Assembly: GCA_963977005.1 (NCBI GenBank)
Contig: CAXBMQ010000006.1
Span: 62,001 to 126,000 of the forward strand
DNA: 64,000 bases
Direction of reading: 5' to 3'
Source of the DNA: CAXBCP01 sp963977005
Lineage (GTDB): Bacteria > Pseudomonadota > Alphaproteobacteria > MPNO01 > UBA830
The position numbers and the translations under genes were made by a program. The notes beneath the pieces are model-generated. The model was not told the DNA's origin, did no database searches, and saw only the letters and a program-made list of their open reading frames with translations. This document shows positions 25,371-34,483 of this stretch, piece by piece (position 1 is the stretch's first letter; the number at the start of each line of letters is the position of its first letter).

Positions 25371-25523
25371 CGTTCGTTCTCCTTGAAGGGACAGTCTAGG
25401 CAATGAGACCGGCGCATGGCCACCGGTTTTGCCTCCCTATAGATAGGGGTAAACGGGAATCATCTATGCAAATCTTCGAAAAGTCCGAAATTTGTCACAA
25501 GCGCGAGACCGGCATCGCAATAT

Positions 25524-27308
25524 TCAGCGCACGTACAGCGCTTCGAGCGCCTCGCCGAAATTCTCGCGGATCACATGACGGCGGATTTTCATCGACGGGG
25601 TCATCATGCCGTTATCGGTGGTGAAAGGCTCCGGCGTCAGGATGAATTTACGGACGCGTTCGATCACCGACATGTCGGCATTTACCCGGTCGACCGCCGC
25701 CGAAATCGCCTTGCGGAAATCCGCATCCTCTACCAGGGCCGCCATATCCATCTTTTTGCCGTTCGCCTTCGCCCAGTCGGCGGCAAAATCGGGATGGGGC
25801 ACAATCAGCGCGACGATATTCGGCTTCTTGTCGCCATAGACCATGGATTGCGCGATTTCGGGCTGCAGCTCGAGAAAGCCCTCGATCCGTTGCGGCGCGA
25901 TGTTGTCGCCGCCGGAATTGACGATGATGTCTTTTTTGCGGTCGGTGATTTTCAGGTGCCCGTGCGCGTCGATCTCGCCGATATCGCCGGTATGCAGCCA
26001 GCCGTCGCGGATCGTTTCGGCGGTCGCGTCGGGATTGTTCCAGTAGCCCTGCATCACCAGCTCGCCGCGCACGAGGATTTCGCCGTCATCGGCGATCTTC
26101 AGGTCGATATCGACAAAGGGCGGCCCCACCGTGCGCAGCTTGTTGTTGCTGGCGGGGTTGCAGCTGATGATCGGCGCCGATTCCGTCTGGCCGTATCCCT
26201 GCAACAGCTCGACGTCCAGCGCCTTGAAGAACACGCCGACCTCGTAATTCAGCGGCGCGCCGCCCGATACCATCGCCTTCAGCCGCCCGCCGAACCGGCC
26301 CGCCACTTTCTTGCGGACAAGCTTTGTCAGGAGCGGATCGAGCAGGCACTCGACGGGGGACAGCCGCGTGCCTTCGTATTTCTTGCGCCCGGTCGCGACC
26401 GCTTTCATGAACAGTTTTTCCGACAGCCCGCCTTTCTGCTGCACCCCGCGGACGATCTTGCCGTGCATGGTTTCATACAGGCGCGGCACGGCGGTCATGA
26501 TCGTCGGTTTGACCTCTTCCATGTTGGCGGCCAGCTTGTCGACGGATTCCGCGTAATAGATTTCCGCCTTGATCGATAACGGGAACATCAGGCCGGCGGT
26601 GTGTTCGTAGGAATGCGACAGCGGCAGGAAAGACAGGAACACCTCGTCGTCGAGCCCGAAATCGAGCAGCAGGTGATAGGCGCCCTTGCAGTTCGACAGG
26701 ATGGCGCCGTGGCTCAGCATCACGCCCTTCGGCGTCCCGCCGGTACCCGACGTATAGATCAGGCAGGCGGTGTCGGTGCGTGAAATTGCGGATGTGTCGG
26801 GGGCGGCCCCGCCCTGCGCGGCGATCAGGTCGGACCACAGGTGAATGGCCGGAGAATTTGCATTGCTATCATCCGCGTCGCCGTCCAGCGGTGCCATGGA
26901 GATAACGAATTCCAGCCCCGCCTCCTTGGCGGCGGGCAGCAGGTTTCGGGCGAGGGACGGCCCGGACACGATGGCGCCCTTCGCGCCGCTGTCCCGCAGG
27001 ATATGGAGATGGTCGCTCACCTGGTTGGTGACATAGGCGGGCACCGTTATGGCGCCGGCCGCCATGATACCGATATCGGCGATCAGCCATTCGGGGCGGT
27101 TTTCCGACACCAGCGCGATCCGGTCCCCCTTGGCGACGCCAAGCGATTTCAGGGCACTGCCGAGCGCGGCAGCATCGCTGTGGGCCGCCGCCCCGCTGAT
27201 CGAATGCCATGCACCGTCGCGCCGCTCCCACAGAAAGCCGCGGTCGCCCATTTCCGCCGTATTGTCGAAAAACATGGCCGGCAGGCTTGTACAAACGTCG
27301 TAATCCAT
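25524..27308 (-). CDS. AMP-dependent long-chain acyl-CoA synthetase
   Basis: A 594-residue ANL-superfamily enzyme that activates fatty acids to acyl-CoA via an acyl-adenylate. Motifs: CLIYTSGTGGTPKGVMLSH (P-loop), LPLSHSYEHTAG, GYGQTESAP, GWLHTGDIGEIDAHGHLKITDRK (split here across known motifs A5-A8), and a C-terminal MTPSMKIRR with the catalytic lysine. Length matches FadD/FACL. It is divergent from the M3 peptidase gene with about 60 bases between start codons. Substrate chain length cannot be told. Confidence 0.92.
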   Translation of the reverse strand: MDYDVCTSLPAMFFDNTAEMGDRGFLWERRDGAWHSISGAAAHSDAAALGSALKSLGVAKGDRIALVSENRPEWLIADIGIMAAGAITVPAYVTNQVSDHLHILRDSGAKGAIVSGPSLARNLLPAAKEAGLEFVISMAPLDGDADDSNANSPAIHLWSDLIAAQGGAAPDTSAISRTDTACLIYTSGTGGTPKGVMLSHGAILSNCKGAYHLLLDFGLDDEVFLSFLPLSHSYEHTAGLMFPLSIKAEIYYAESVDKLAANMEEVKPTIMTAVPRLYETMHGKIVRGVQQKGGLSEKLFMKAVATGRKKYEGTRLSPVECLLDPLLTKLVRKKVAGRFGGRLKAMVSGGAPLNYEVGVFFKALDVELLQGYGQTESAPIISCNPASNNKLRTVGPPFVDIDLKIADDGEILVRGELVMQGYWNNPDATAETIRDGWLHTGDIGEIDAHGHLKITDRKKDIIVNSGGDNIAPQRIEGFLELQPEIAQSMVYGDKKPNIVALIVPHPDFAADWAKANGKKMDMAALVEDADFRKAISAAVDRVNADMSVIERVRKFILTPEPFTTDNGMMTPSMKIRRHVIRENFGEALEALYVR

Positions 27309-27372
27309 CGGTCACCCTGTTGGCGTATTGCTTTGGACAACTTATATCGTGGGGAGCGAAAGGGAACCAGAC

Positions 27373-29184
27373 ATGACAACTGCAGCTGCCAACGACGCCG
27401 AAAAAGACCCCGAAAACCGGGTATTGGGCGATCTGCCCGTATGGGACCTGACCGACCTGTATCCCGGAAACGACAGCCCGGAACTGGCTGCGGATCTCGA
27501 CCGCGCGGCGAAGGAGGCCGAGGCGTTTGCCGCCCGCTACAAGGGAAAGCTGGCCGGGCTGAGCGGCAGCGAACTCGGCACCGCCATCGCGGAATACGAG
27601 GCGGTCGACGAAATCATGGGCCGGGTGATGTCCTACGCACAGCTCGTCTATGCCGGGAACGTGTCGGACCCCGATGTCGGGCGCTTCTATCAGACCATGC
27701 AGGAGCGGGTGAACGACATCTCGGCTCATACGTTGTTTTTCGCGCTGGAACTGAACGAGATCGACGACAAGGTGCTCGGCAAACAGCTCAAGGCGGCGGA
27801 AGCGGCACGGTACAGGCCGTGGGTGGATGACGCACGCCTGTTCCGCCCCCATCAGCTCGACGAGGAAATCGAACGCCTGCTGCACGACAAGCGGGTCGCC
27901 GGTCGCGCCGCGTGGAACCGCCTGTTCGACGAGACCATGGCCGATATGCGGTTCGATCACGACGGCAAGGTGCTGACCTCCGAAGAGGTGATGAACATGC
28001 TGTCGAACCCGGATGAAGGCGTGCGCAGGGCGGCATCCGAAACCCTCGGCCAGGAACTGCAGAAACATGCGCGCACGTTCTCGCTGATCACCAACACGCT
28101 CGCGAAGGACAAGGAGATCGAGGACAAGTGGCGCAACTTCGCGCGCCCGGAATCGTCGCGCAACCTCGCCAACCAGGTCGAGGACGAGGTCGTCGATGCG
28201 CTGAACAAGGCAGTGCAGGATGCCTATCCCGCCCTGTCGCACCGGTATTACGCGATGAAAGCGAAATGGTTCGGCAAGGACCAGCTCGACCACTGGGACC
28301 GCAATGCACCGCTGCCCGACGCCGATAACAGCGCCATTCCGTGGGCGCAGGCGACCGAAACCGTGCTGACCGCCTATGGCGAATTTTCGCCCGATCTCGC
28401 CGATATCGGCAAACGGTTTTTCGACAATGCGTGGATCGATGCGCCCGTGCGCGAGGGCAAGTCTTCAGGTGCGTTCGCCCATCCGACCGTGCCGTCGGCC
28501 CATCCCTACCTGCTGCTGAACTACCAGGGCAAAACCCGCGACGTGATGACGCTGGCGCACGAACTCGGTCACGGCTGCCATCAGGTGCTGGCGGCCCCCC
28601 AGGGCAACCTGATGGCGGATACGCCGCTGACGCTCGCCGAAACGGCCTCCGTGTTCGGCGAGATGCTGACCTTCCGGCGGATGCTGCGCGCCGAGGACGA
28701 TCCGGCAAAGCGCAAGGTCATGCTGGCCGGCAAGGTCGAAGACATGCTGAACACGGTGGTCCGCCAGATCGCGTTTTTCAATTTCGAACTGCGGGTCCAT
28801 ACCGCGCGGCGCGAAGGCGAACTGACGGCAGAAGACATCTGCGATATCTGGATGGGCGTCCAGACCGAGAGCCTCGGCCCGGCGATCCGGTTCGACGAAA
28901 ATTACCGCTGGTACTGGACCTATATCCCGCATTTCATCCATTCGCCGTTCTACGTCTATGCCTATGCGTTCGGCGACTGCCTGGTGAATTCGCTGTATGC
29001 GGTCTACGAGCAGGCGGCGGACGGGTTCGCCGACAAGTATCTCGACATGCTGCGCGCCGGCGGCACGCTGCGCCACACGGAACTGCTCGCGCCGTTCGGC
29101 CTCGACGCGTCGGACCCGGCGTTCTGGCAAAAGGGCATCAGCGTGGTCAGCGGCCTGATCGACGAGCTGGAGGCGATGGAATGA
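27373..29184 (+). CDS. M3 family oligoendopeptidase F
   Basis: A 603-residue cytosolic zinc metallopeptidase that degrades short peptides. The zinc site is TLAHELGHGCHQ (HExxH) with ETASVFGEML about 25 residues later supplying the third ligand. The N-terminal half is helical as in PepF. ATG at 27373 is chosen (AAAGGGA before it), ignoring a 15-residue in-frame extension with a poor start. A kinase-like gene follows 45 bases after the stop. Confidence 0.92.
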   Translation: MTTAAANDAEKDPENRVLGDLPVWDLTDLYPGNDSPELAADLDRAAKEAEAFAARYKGKLAGLSGSELGTAIAEYEAVDEIMGRVMSYAQLVYAGNVSDPDVGRFYQTMQERVNDISAHTLFFALELNEIDDKVLGKQLKAAEAARYRPWVDDARLFRPHQLDEEIERLLHDKRVAGRAAWNRLFDETMADMRFDHDGKVLTSEEVMNMLSNPDEGVRRAASETLGQELQKHARTFSLITNTLAKDKEIEDKWRNFARPESSRNLANQVEDEVVDALNKAVQDAYPALSHRYYAMKAKWFGKDQLDHWDRNAPLPDADNSAIPWAQATETVLTAYGEFSPDLADIGKRFFDNAWIDAPVREGKSSGAFAHPTVPSAHPYLLLNYQGKTRDVMTLAHELGHGCHQVLAAPQGNLMADTPLTLAETASVFGEMLTFRRMLRAEDDPAKRKVMLAGKVEDMLNTVVRQIAFFNFELRVHTARREGELTAEDICDIWMGVQTESLGPAIRFDENYRWYWTYIPHFIHSPFYVYAYAFGDCLVNSLYAVYEQAADGFADKYLDMLRAGGTLRHTELLAPFGLDASDPAFWQKGISVVSGLIDELEAME

Positions 29185-29229
29185 CCCGCGGAATGAGCGA
29201 CGAGAAGAGCCGGGCATTGACCTCCCTCA

Positions 29230-30579
29230 ATGGCTGAGTCCTCCGAAAACAACAGCCTCGGCGGGCGGGCGAAACGCTATGCCCGAGTCGGCCGTGCCGT
29301 CGGCGGGCTCGCCGCGCGGGTCGCCGGAGAGCGCTATCTCGGCCTGAACCTCGACAAGGGGAAACACGCCGAAGACCTGAAGCAGGCGCTTGGCGGGCTG
29401 AAAGGCCCACTGATGAAGGTCGCCCAGATCATGTCGACCATCCCGGACATGCTGCCGGAAGAATATGTCGACGAACTGGCGGAACTGCAGTCCAACGCGC
29501 CGCCAATGGGCTGGCTGTTCGTCCGCCGGCGCATGGCGGCGGAGCTTGGCGCAGACTGGCAGGACAGGTTCAAATCGTTCGAACGGGAAGCGGCGGCGGC
29601 GGCATCCCTCGGCCAGGTCCACAGGGCGGTCCACCCCGACGGGCGCGATCTGGCGTGCAAGCTGCAATATCCCGATATGAAATCGGCGGTCGAGGCCGAT
29701 CTGAAACAGCTGCGCATCGTGTTCTCGCTCTATCACCGATATGACAAGGCGGTGAACGCGTCGGAAATTCACCGCGAGGTCTCCGACCGGCTGCGCGAAG
29801 AGCTGGATTACGTGCTGGAGCGCAAGCATATCGACCTGTACCGCGACATGCTGTCGAAAGAGGCGGGCGTCCATGTGCCCGAACCGGTCCCCGACCTGTC
29901 GACCGACCGTCTGCTGACGATGTCCTGGCTGGACGGCACGCGGATGATGGAATGGGTCGATGCCGACCAGGAAACCCGCAACCGGGTGGCGGAGAACATG
30001 TTCCGGGCGTGGTACGTGCCGTTCTATTACTACGGCACCATCCACGGCGATCCCCATCTCGGGAATTATTCCGTGCGCGGGGACGGGTCCATCAACCTGA
30101 TGGATTTCGGCTGTATCCGGATTTTTCAGCCGCATTTCGTGCAGGGCGTGATCGACCTGTATCGCGCACTCGAAACCGACGACCGGGACCTCGCGGTGCA
30201 TGCCTACGAAACCTGGGGCTTTACCGGCCTGTCGAACGAGGTTCTCGATACGCTGAACATGTGGGCCGAATTCGTCTATGGACCGCTGCTCGAAGACCGG
30301 CCCCGGCGTATCCAGGAAACCGACGGCACGATGTACGGCGCCCGCGTTGCCAACAAGGTGCACGGCGAGTTGCGGCGTCTCGGCGGTGTCACGCCGCCGC
30401 GCGAATTCGTCCTCATGGACCGCGCGGCGATCGGGCTGGGCTCGGTCTTCCTGCACCTGAAAGCGGAACTGAACTGGCATTCCATGTTCCACGACCTGAT
30501 CGGCGGTTTCGACGTCGACAAGCTGGAAAAGCGCCAGGCCGCGGCGCTGAAAAAGGCCGATATCGAGCGGCCGGACTGA
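29230..30579 (+). CDS. AarF/ABC1/UbiB kinase family protein
   Basis: A 449-residue atypical protein-kinase-like ATPase, related to UbiB/COQ8, which supports ubiquinone biosynthesis. Key motifs: GPLMKVAQIMS (the KxGQ motif read here as KVAQ), AAAASLGQVHRA (alanine-rich nucleotide loop), CKLQYPDM (lysine), IHGDPHLGNY and LMDFGCIR (DFG). Unlike many UbiB proteins it has no clear C-terminal membrane helices. No strong Shine-Dalgarno is visible before the ATG at 29230, so translation may depend on coupling to the upstream peptidase gene. Confidence 0.88.
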   Translation: MAESSENNSLGGRAKRYARVGRAVGGLAARVAGERYLGLNLDKGKHAEDLKQALGGLKGPLMKVAQIMSTIPDMLPEEYVDELAELQSNAPPMGWLFVRRRMAAELGADWQDRFKSFEREAAAAASLGQVHRAVHPDGRDLACKLQYPDMKSAVEADLKQLRIVFSLYHRYDKAVNASEIHREVSDRLREELDYVLERKHIDLYRDMLSKEAGVHVPEPVPDLSTDRLLTMSWLDGTRMMEWVDADQETRNRVAENMFRAWYVPFYYYGTIHGDPHLGNYSVRGDGSINLMDFGCIRIFQPHFVQGVIDLYRALETDDRDLAVHAYETWGFTGLSNEVLDTLNMWAEFVYGPLLEDRPRRIQETDGTMYGARVANKVHGELRRLGGVTPPREFVLMDRAAIGLGSVFLHLKAELNWHSMFHDLIGGFDVDKLEKRQAAALKKADIERPD

Positions 30580-30681
30580 ACCCGATCTTCGCTCAAACCT
30601 GTCATCCAACCCTGATTTGATCGCCCTTCGGCAAGGTCGTAAAGTCCCGCCGGACACACGATTTCTTCTGGGAGCATCTTC

Positions 30682-31149
30682 ATGGACGTAAGACGCGTCG
30701 TCACGGGACATAACGAAGCAGGGCAATCCTGCGTGCAGATCGACGATATCGCGTCGAACGCCACATCGCGGCGGCCGGGGCACGATTCCCGGCTGATCTG
30801 GGTCACGGATGCCGCGCCGGCGCGCTGGGACGTTGCCACCGATGCCGGCGCGCGCGAGGTCGGCCGCCCGCCGCCCGAGAACGGCACGCTGATCCGTATT
30901 CTCGAAATCCAGCCCGGCGTGACGGCCGAACCGCATTTCACCGAGACCGTCGACTACGTCATCGTCATGTCGGGCGAGATGGACATGGAGCTCGATGCCG
31001 ATACCGTCACGTTGCGGGCGGGGGATGTGCTGGTGCAGCAGGGCACCCGTCATAACTGGATCAACCGCGGCACGGAGCCCTGCCGGTTCGCCGCCATCCT
31101 GATCGACGGCACCGGGGATATCGACCGCGCCGACGCCCCCGGTTCGTAA
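30682..31149 (+). CDS. Cupin domain-containing protein
   Basis: A 155-residue small beta-barrel protein. The cupin motif 1 appears as GVTAEPHFTETVDYVIVMSG (one H and one E of the usual ligand set clear) and motif 2 as DVLVQQGTRHNWINRG. It starts after GGGAG. It is followed within 10 bases by two genes for a split TPP-dependent decarboxylase, so it may act on the same substrate. No specific activity can be called. Confidence 0.85.
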   Translation: MDVRRVVTGHNEAGQSCVQIDDIASNATSRRPGHDSRLIWVTDAAPARWDVATDAGAREVGRPPPENGTLIRILEIQPGVTAEPHFTETVDYVIVMSGEMDMELDADTVTLRAGDVLVQQGTRHNWINRGTEPCRFAAILIDGTGDIDRADAPGS

Positions 31150-31159
31150 GGGTGCCTTG

Positions 31160-31672
31160 GTGAGCGACCGGAAAGAGGTGGCAAGGCGCGTCGTCGAGCA
31201 GGCGGCGGCATGCGATATCGGCCTGGTCGCCAGCCTGCCCGACAACTGGGTCGCCGAGGTTATCCGCGAATTCGACCGGGACGACCGCTTTCGCCATGTC
31301 CCGGTGAACCGCGAGGAATCGGCGGTCGGGCTGTGCTCCGGCGCGTTCTTTTCCGGTACCGGGTCGATGGCGGTGATGGGCGCGTCCGGGCTGATGACGC
31401 TGATCTACGCGATTACCAAGATCAACTACACCTATGAAATTCCCCTGATGATCCTGGCGACCCTGCGCGGCGCGCCGGGCGATAAAGCGAAGTTTCACGT
31501 GTCGAACGGATTGTATTTCCTGCCGTCGCTCGACGCGATCAACCTGACCTACACGATTATCGACAGCGCCGACAAAATTCCCGAGATCAAGCGGATGTAC
31601 GATCATTCGCGCACCGTCAGCCGCCCCGCCGTGGCGATTATGACGCGCGACGTCCTGCGCGGGGAGGCCTGA
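31160..31672 (+). CDS. Thiamine-pyrophosphate enzyme, PYR (alpha) subunit; sulfo-/phosphonopyruvate decarboxylase-like
   Basis: A 170-residue protein with the fold of the TPP-enzyme N-terminal domain: LVASLPDNWVAEVI, NREESAVGLCSGAFFSGTG (the glutamate of NREE activates TPP) and GASGLMTLIYAITK. This matches ComD-type small subunits of sulfopyruvate decarboxylase and phosphonopyruvate decarboxylase. Start is the GTG at 31160 with AAGGG just before; the preceding TTG is in frame. The beta subunit follows two bases after its stop. Real substrate unknown. Confidence 0.82.
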   Translation: MSDRKEVARRVVEQAAACDIGLVASLPDNWVAEVIREFDRDDRFRHVPVNREESAVGLCSGAFFSGTGSMAVMGASGLMTLIYAITKINYTYEIPLMILATLRGAPGDKAKFHVSNGLYFLPSLDAINLTYTIIDSADKIPEIKRMYDHSRTVSRPAVAIMTRDVLRGEA

Positions 31673-31674
31673 TC

Positions 31675-32292
31675 GTGGCCATTCCCTATCGCGACGCGTT
31701 CCGGTTTCTGGCCGACAAACGCGAGGAGGAACTGGTGGTCACGTCGGCCGGCAATTCGTCGCAGATGTGGTGGGACGTCACCCACGATCCCGACAGGACG
31801 TTCTATCTCGATGCGTCGATGAGCATGTCCACCCTGTTTGCCTCGGGCATCGCCTACGGCCTGCCCCAGGCGAAGGTCTGGGCGTTCATGGGCGACGGGG
31901 CGTTCGTGATGAACCCGGCCATGCTGATGGTCGAACGCGACCTGGACCTGCCGAACCTGGTGCATATTCTCGTCTCGAACCGGGTCTATGGCGGGACGTC
32001 CGATCTCGACCTGCCGAACAAGCCGGTAACCGACTATGTCGCCATGGCGAAATCCATGGGGCTGGAACGCTGCTGGAATTTCGACAGCCTCGGTGCACTG
32101 GAGGACGGCTTCGACGCCGCGTTCCGCGGCAATGACGAAGGCCATCGGTTCGTCGTCCTCGAACTCGATCCCATGACGGCCGCAGACCACCGCATCGAAG
32201 AGCCGCCGATGGACGGGCCGGAGATCAAGTTCCGTTTCGGGCGTTATATCGAGGCGACATACGGCACCAAGGTCTTCACCCACCAGTTCTGA
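31675..32292 (+). CDS. Thiamine-pyrophosphate enzyme, PP (beta) subunit; sulfo-/phosphonopyruvate decarboxylase-like
   Basis: A 205-residue TPP-binding subunit. The motif GDGAFVMNPAMLMVERDLD, followed by LVSNRVYGGTSD, is the GDG...N TPP/Mg site of this enzyme class (the first N of the usual NN is S here). With the alpha subunit it makes a split decarboxylase like ComDE. GTG start. The cupin - alpha - beta order suggests a three-gene operon for a 2-oxo acid carrying a sulfonate, phosphonate or other group; this is inference. Confidence 0.85.
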   Translation: MAIPYRDAFRFLADKREEELVVTSAGNSSQMWWDVTHDPDRTFYLDASMSMSTLFASGIAYGLPQAKVWAFMGDGAFVMNPAMLMVERDLDLPNLVHILVSNRVYGGTSDLDLPNKPVTDYVAMAKSMGLERCWNFDSLGALEDGFDAAFRGNDEGHRFVVLELDPMTAADHRIEEPPMDGPEIKFRFGRYIEATYGTKVFTHQF

Positions 32293-32434
32293 CCGGTTGC
32301 ATGCGCGTTGTTCAGGGCGGATTCCGGCGCGGCGGCGTTTGTGTCTTTATGTTGCAACGGCGTGCCGGCATTTGCCGGAGGCGTCTGCCGTGCTAGAAAA
32401 AGACAGTACCGAATTTCAACTGGGTAGGCTCCGG

Positions 32435-32854
32435 ATGAGAATTCCAACAGGTACGAAAGCGATTTCGTATCGGGTTTGCGTCGCGTCGGCATTGTTATTG
32501 CTGACAGCGCCTGCATTCGCGCTTCCGGGAGACCGGATCGCGCCGCGCGGGATAACGCCCCACTTTACCGTCGGGTCCGAAATTTCGCCGGGTGCGGTGT
32601 CGTCGCACGAACCGTATGACATTGCCCCGGTGGACGGGGAAGACAGGGCAGGCCGGGCCGATCCTGGCGCATCCACCATCATATCCGGATATGCAGGCCC
32701 GGTTGGCGATGTGCCCTGGAGCCTTTTCGACAGCGGTGCCGGCGACTGGGACAGGGCGGAAGCGTCCACCGAAATTCCCGAGCCTGCTCCCCTCGCTATT
32801 CTCGGTGTCGCGATACTGGGTCTCGGGTTTTTGCGTTATCTGCGGAAGACCTGA
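32435..32854 (+). CDS. PEP-CTERM sorting domain-containing protein 1
   Basis: A 139-residue exported protein. A signal peptide (ASALLLLTAPAFALP) starts it and a PEP-CTERM tail ends it: IPEPAPLAILGVAILGLGFL then basic RYLRKT. The tail is recognised by exosortase and sends the protein to the cell surface or matrix. The middle is hydrophilic, without known domain. Start is ATG at 32435. No exosortase gene is in the window. Confidence 0.82.
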   Translation: MRIPTGTKAISYRVCVASALLLLTAPAFALPGDRIAPRGITPHFTVGSEISPGAVSSHEPYDIAPVDGEDRAGRADPGASTIISGYAGPVGDVPWSLFDSGAGDWDRAEASTEIPEPAPLAILGVAILGLGFLRYLRKT

Positions 32855-32859
32855 GCGGT

Positions 32860-33489
32860 TTAGCGCGCGTCCGCCGGAAACAGGCGGCCCAGAACCTCGA
32901 TTTTTCCCTCCGCCGCGCGACGTGCGACCACGATCTCGCCCGACCGCGGATAGACGCCGGTCAGGGCGGTGATGTTCACCTGATGCGTCACGAGAACCAG
33001 CGGGGTGCCGGCATTTCGCGCCGGGTCGTCCCGGCCGAGCCAGGCGACGAGGGCGGCGGTCTGGCCCGCTTCGCGCCCGCGGTCGGCGAAGAACGAATTG
33101 AGGGCGGACAGACTTTCAACCGGGCCAATGCCGAGCAGGCGGGCCGTCTCCGCGCAGCGGCACCATTCGCTGGTATAGACGCGCGCGGCGTCGATGCCGT
33201 TCTGCCGGAACGCCGCGCCGATCCGCCGCGCCTGTGCGCGGCCGGCATCCGAGAGATTCCGCTGCGTCGTGCAGTCGCCGATGACGACGGATTGCGGGTC
33301 GCCGGTTCCCGGGGCAAGCGCATGGCGCATCATTGCAAAGGCGCCGCCGGTTCGGACGGCTTCCCAAAGGCCTGCATTCTTTTGCGATTGCGCCGGCGTC
33401 TGTGCCTGCGCCTGCATAGAGCCGGCAAGTGCGGGGGCGAGAAGCAGCGCCGCGACGGCGACAGACCGGAAAAACGAAATTATGGGCAT
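32860..33489 (-). CDS. Secreted histidine phosphatase family protein
   Basis: A 209-residue periplasmic or surface phosphatase. Signal peptide at residues 1-30. The catalytic motif reads MMRHALAPGTGDP (R55, H56), followed by YTSEWCRCAETARLL and LVTHQVNITAL, matching the two-histidine phosphatase fold. Residues after the first histidine differ from the usual RHG, giving RHA. It lies between two PEP-CTERM genes on the other strand. Substrate unknown. Confidence 0.85.
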   Translation of the reverse strand: MPIISFFRSVAVAALLLAPALAGSMQAQAQTPAQSQKNAGLWEAVRTGGAFAMMRHALAPGTGDPQSVVIGDCTTQRNLSDAGRAQARRIGAAFRQNGIDAARVYTSEWCRCAETARLLGIGPVESLSALNSFFADRGREAGQTAALVAWLGRDDPARNAGTPLVLVTHQVNITALTGVYPRSGEIVVARRAAEGKIEVLGRLFPADAR

Positions 33490-33720
33490 GGCGTTGGGTT
33501 CCCCTGTCAGGATGCCGATGCGCGTCGCGTGACGACCAACGGCAGGTCCCCTTTATACGCTGAAACTGGGACATCGGTTCGCACGGCGGTCCGGTGTCGG
33601 GACGATCGATAGGATTAATTGTCCGTTAACCATAATGTCCGGTTGCCCGACCCTGACATGCAGGCTATTCAGATAAGCTGGGAAAACCGGGTACCGGTTG
33701 TGTTTTTTGGGGGGAGTAGG

Positions 33721-34362
33721 GTGCTTAGACAAATTCGTGTATTGGCCTGCGGGCTGATTGTCGCCATGTTCACGTTTGCCGGCGCGGCAAACGCGGCGCT
33801 GATTACGCAGACTCTGAATTTCACCTTTAACAATTTTGTGCCGGCGGGGTTGGCGACCACACCTTCTCTGGTCGCCGAGGCCACGGGCTCGGTCTCGTTT
33901 ACCTACGATACGGCGACACCGACCAGCATCGTCGGACAGGCCGTGGACAGTATTTCGTTCACGTCGCCGACCCCGCCCGGCTTCGCCTTCCTGACCTCGA
34001 ACGTGATGTTCGATCTGAGAATCGGTGCGGACAAATTATTCGCCAGCAACAGCTACGAGATCGACGTTTACCAGGATTTTCTGGGTGTCGAGTTAAACAA
34101 GACCGGCGATTTTCTGTTGCGTGTCGGCGCCTTCGGGCCGATCGGCGCCGATGTACCGGGTCCCGGCGCGATGGCCAGCCAGTTCCTGCTCATCGATCAG
34201 CCAGGATTCGACGGGTTTTATAAATTCGACAATGCAAGTATAGGCGCGACGACCTCCACCTCAGTTCCGGTGACCGCCGAAATCGCCGAACCTGCGCCAC
34301 TCATTATCCTGGGGCTCGGTCTCGCGGCGCTCGGCCTGATACGCCGCCGGGCCGCCGCCTGA
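33721..34362 (+). CDS. PEP-CTERM sorting domain-containing protein 2
   Basis: A 213-residue exported protein beginning at GTG 33721 (GGGGGGAGTAGG just upstream). A signal peptide ends FAGAANA. The middle is Ser/Thr/Gly-rich and beta-like. The tail is EIAEPAPLIILGLGLAALGL then RRRAAA, nearly the same as the gene at 32435. It should be sorted by an exosortase and may be glycosylated. Function unknown. Confidence 0.85.
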   Translation: MLRQIRVLACGLIVAMFTFAGAANAALITQTLNFTFNNFVPAGLATTPSLVAEATGSVSFTYDTATPTSIVGQAVDSISFTSPTPPGFAFLTSNVMFDLRIGADKLFASNSYEIDVYQDFLGVELNKTGDFLLRVGAFGPIGADVPGPGAMASQFLLIDQPGFDGFYKFDNASIGATTSTSVPVTAEIAEPAPLIILGLGLAALGLIRRRAAA

Positions 34363-34483
34363 AAAACCATACAAATCGTTGCGAAAACGGCGGTCCCGCG
34401 GGGCCTCGGCCCACGGCCGGTCCGACCAACCACAGTCTTTCGGGAAATTCACGGCAGTCTGCGACGTCTATAACAGATAGGTA

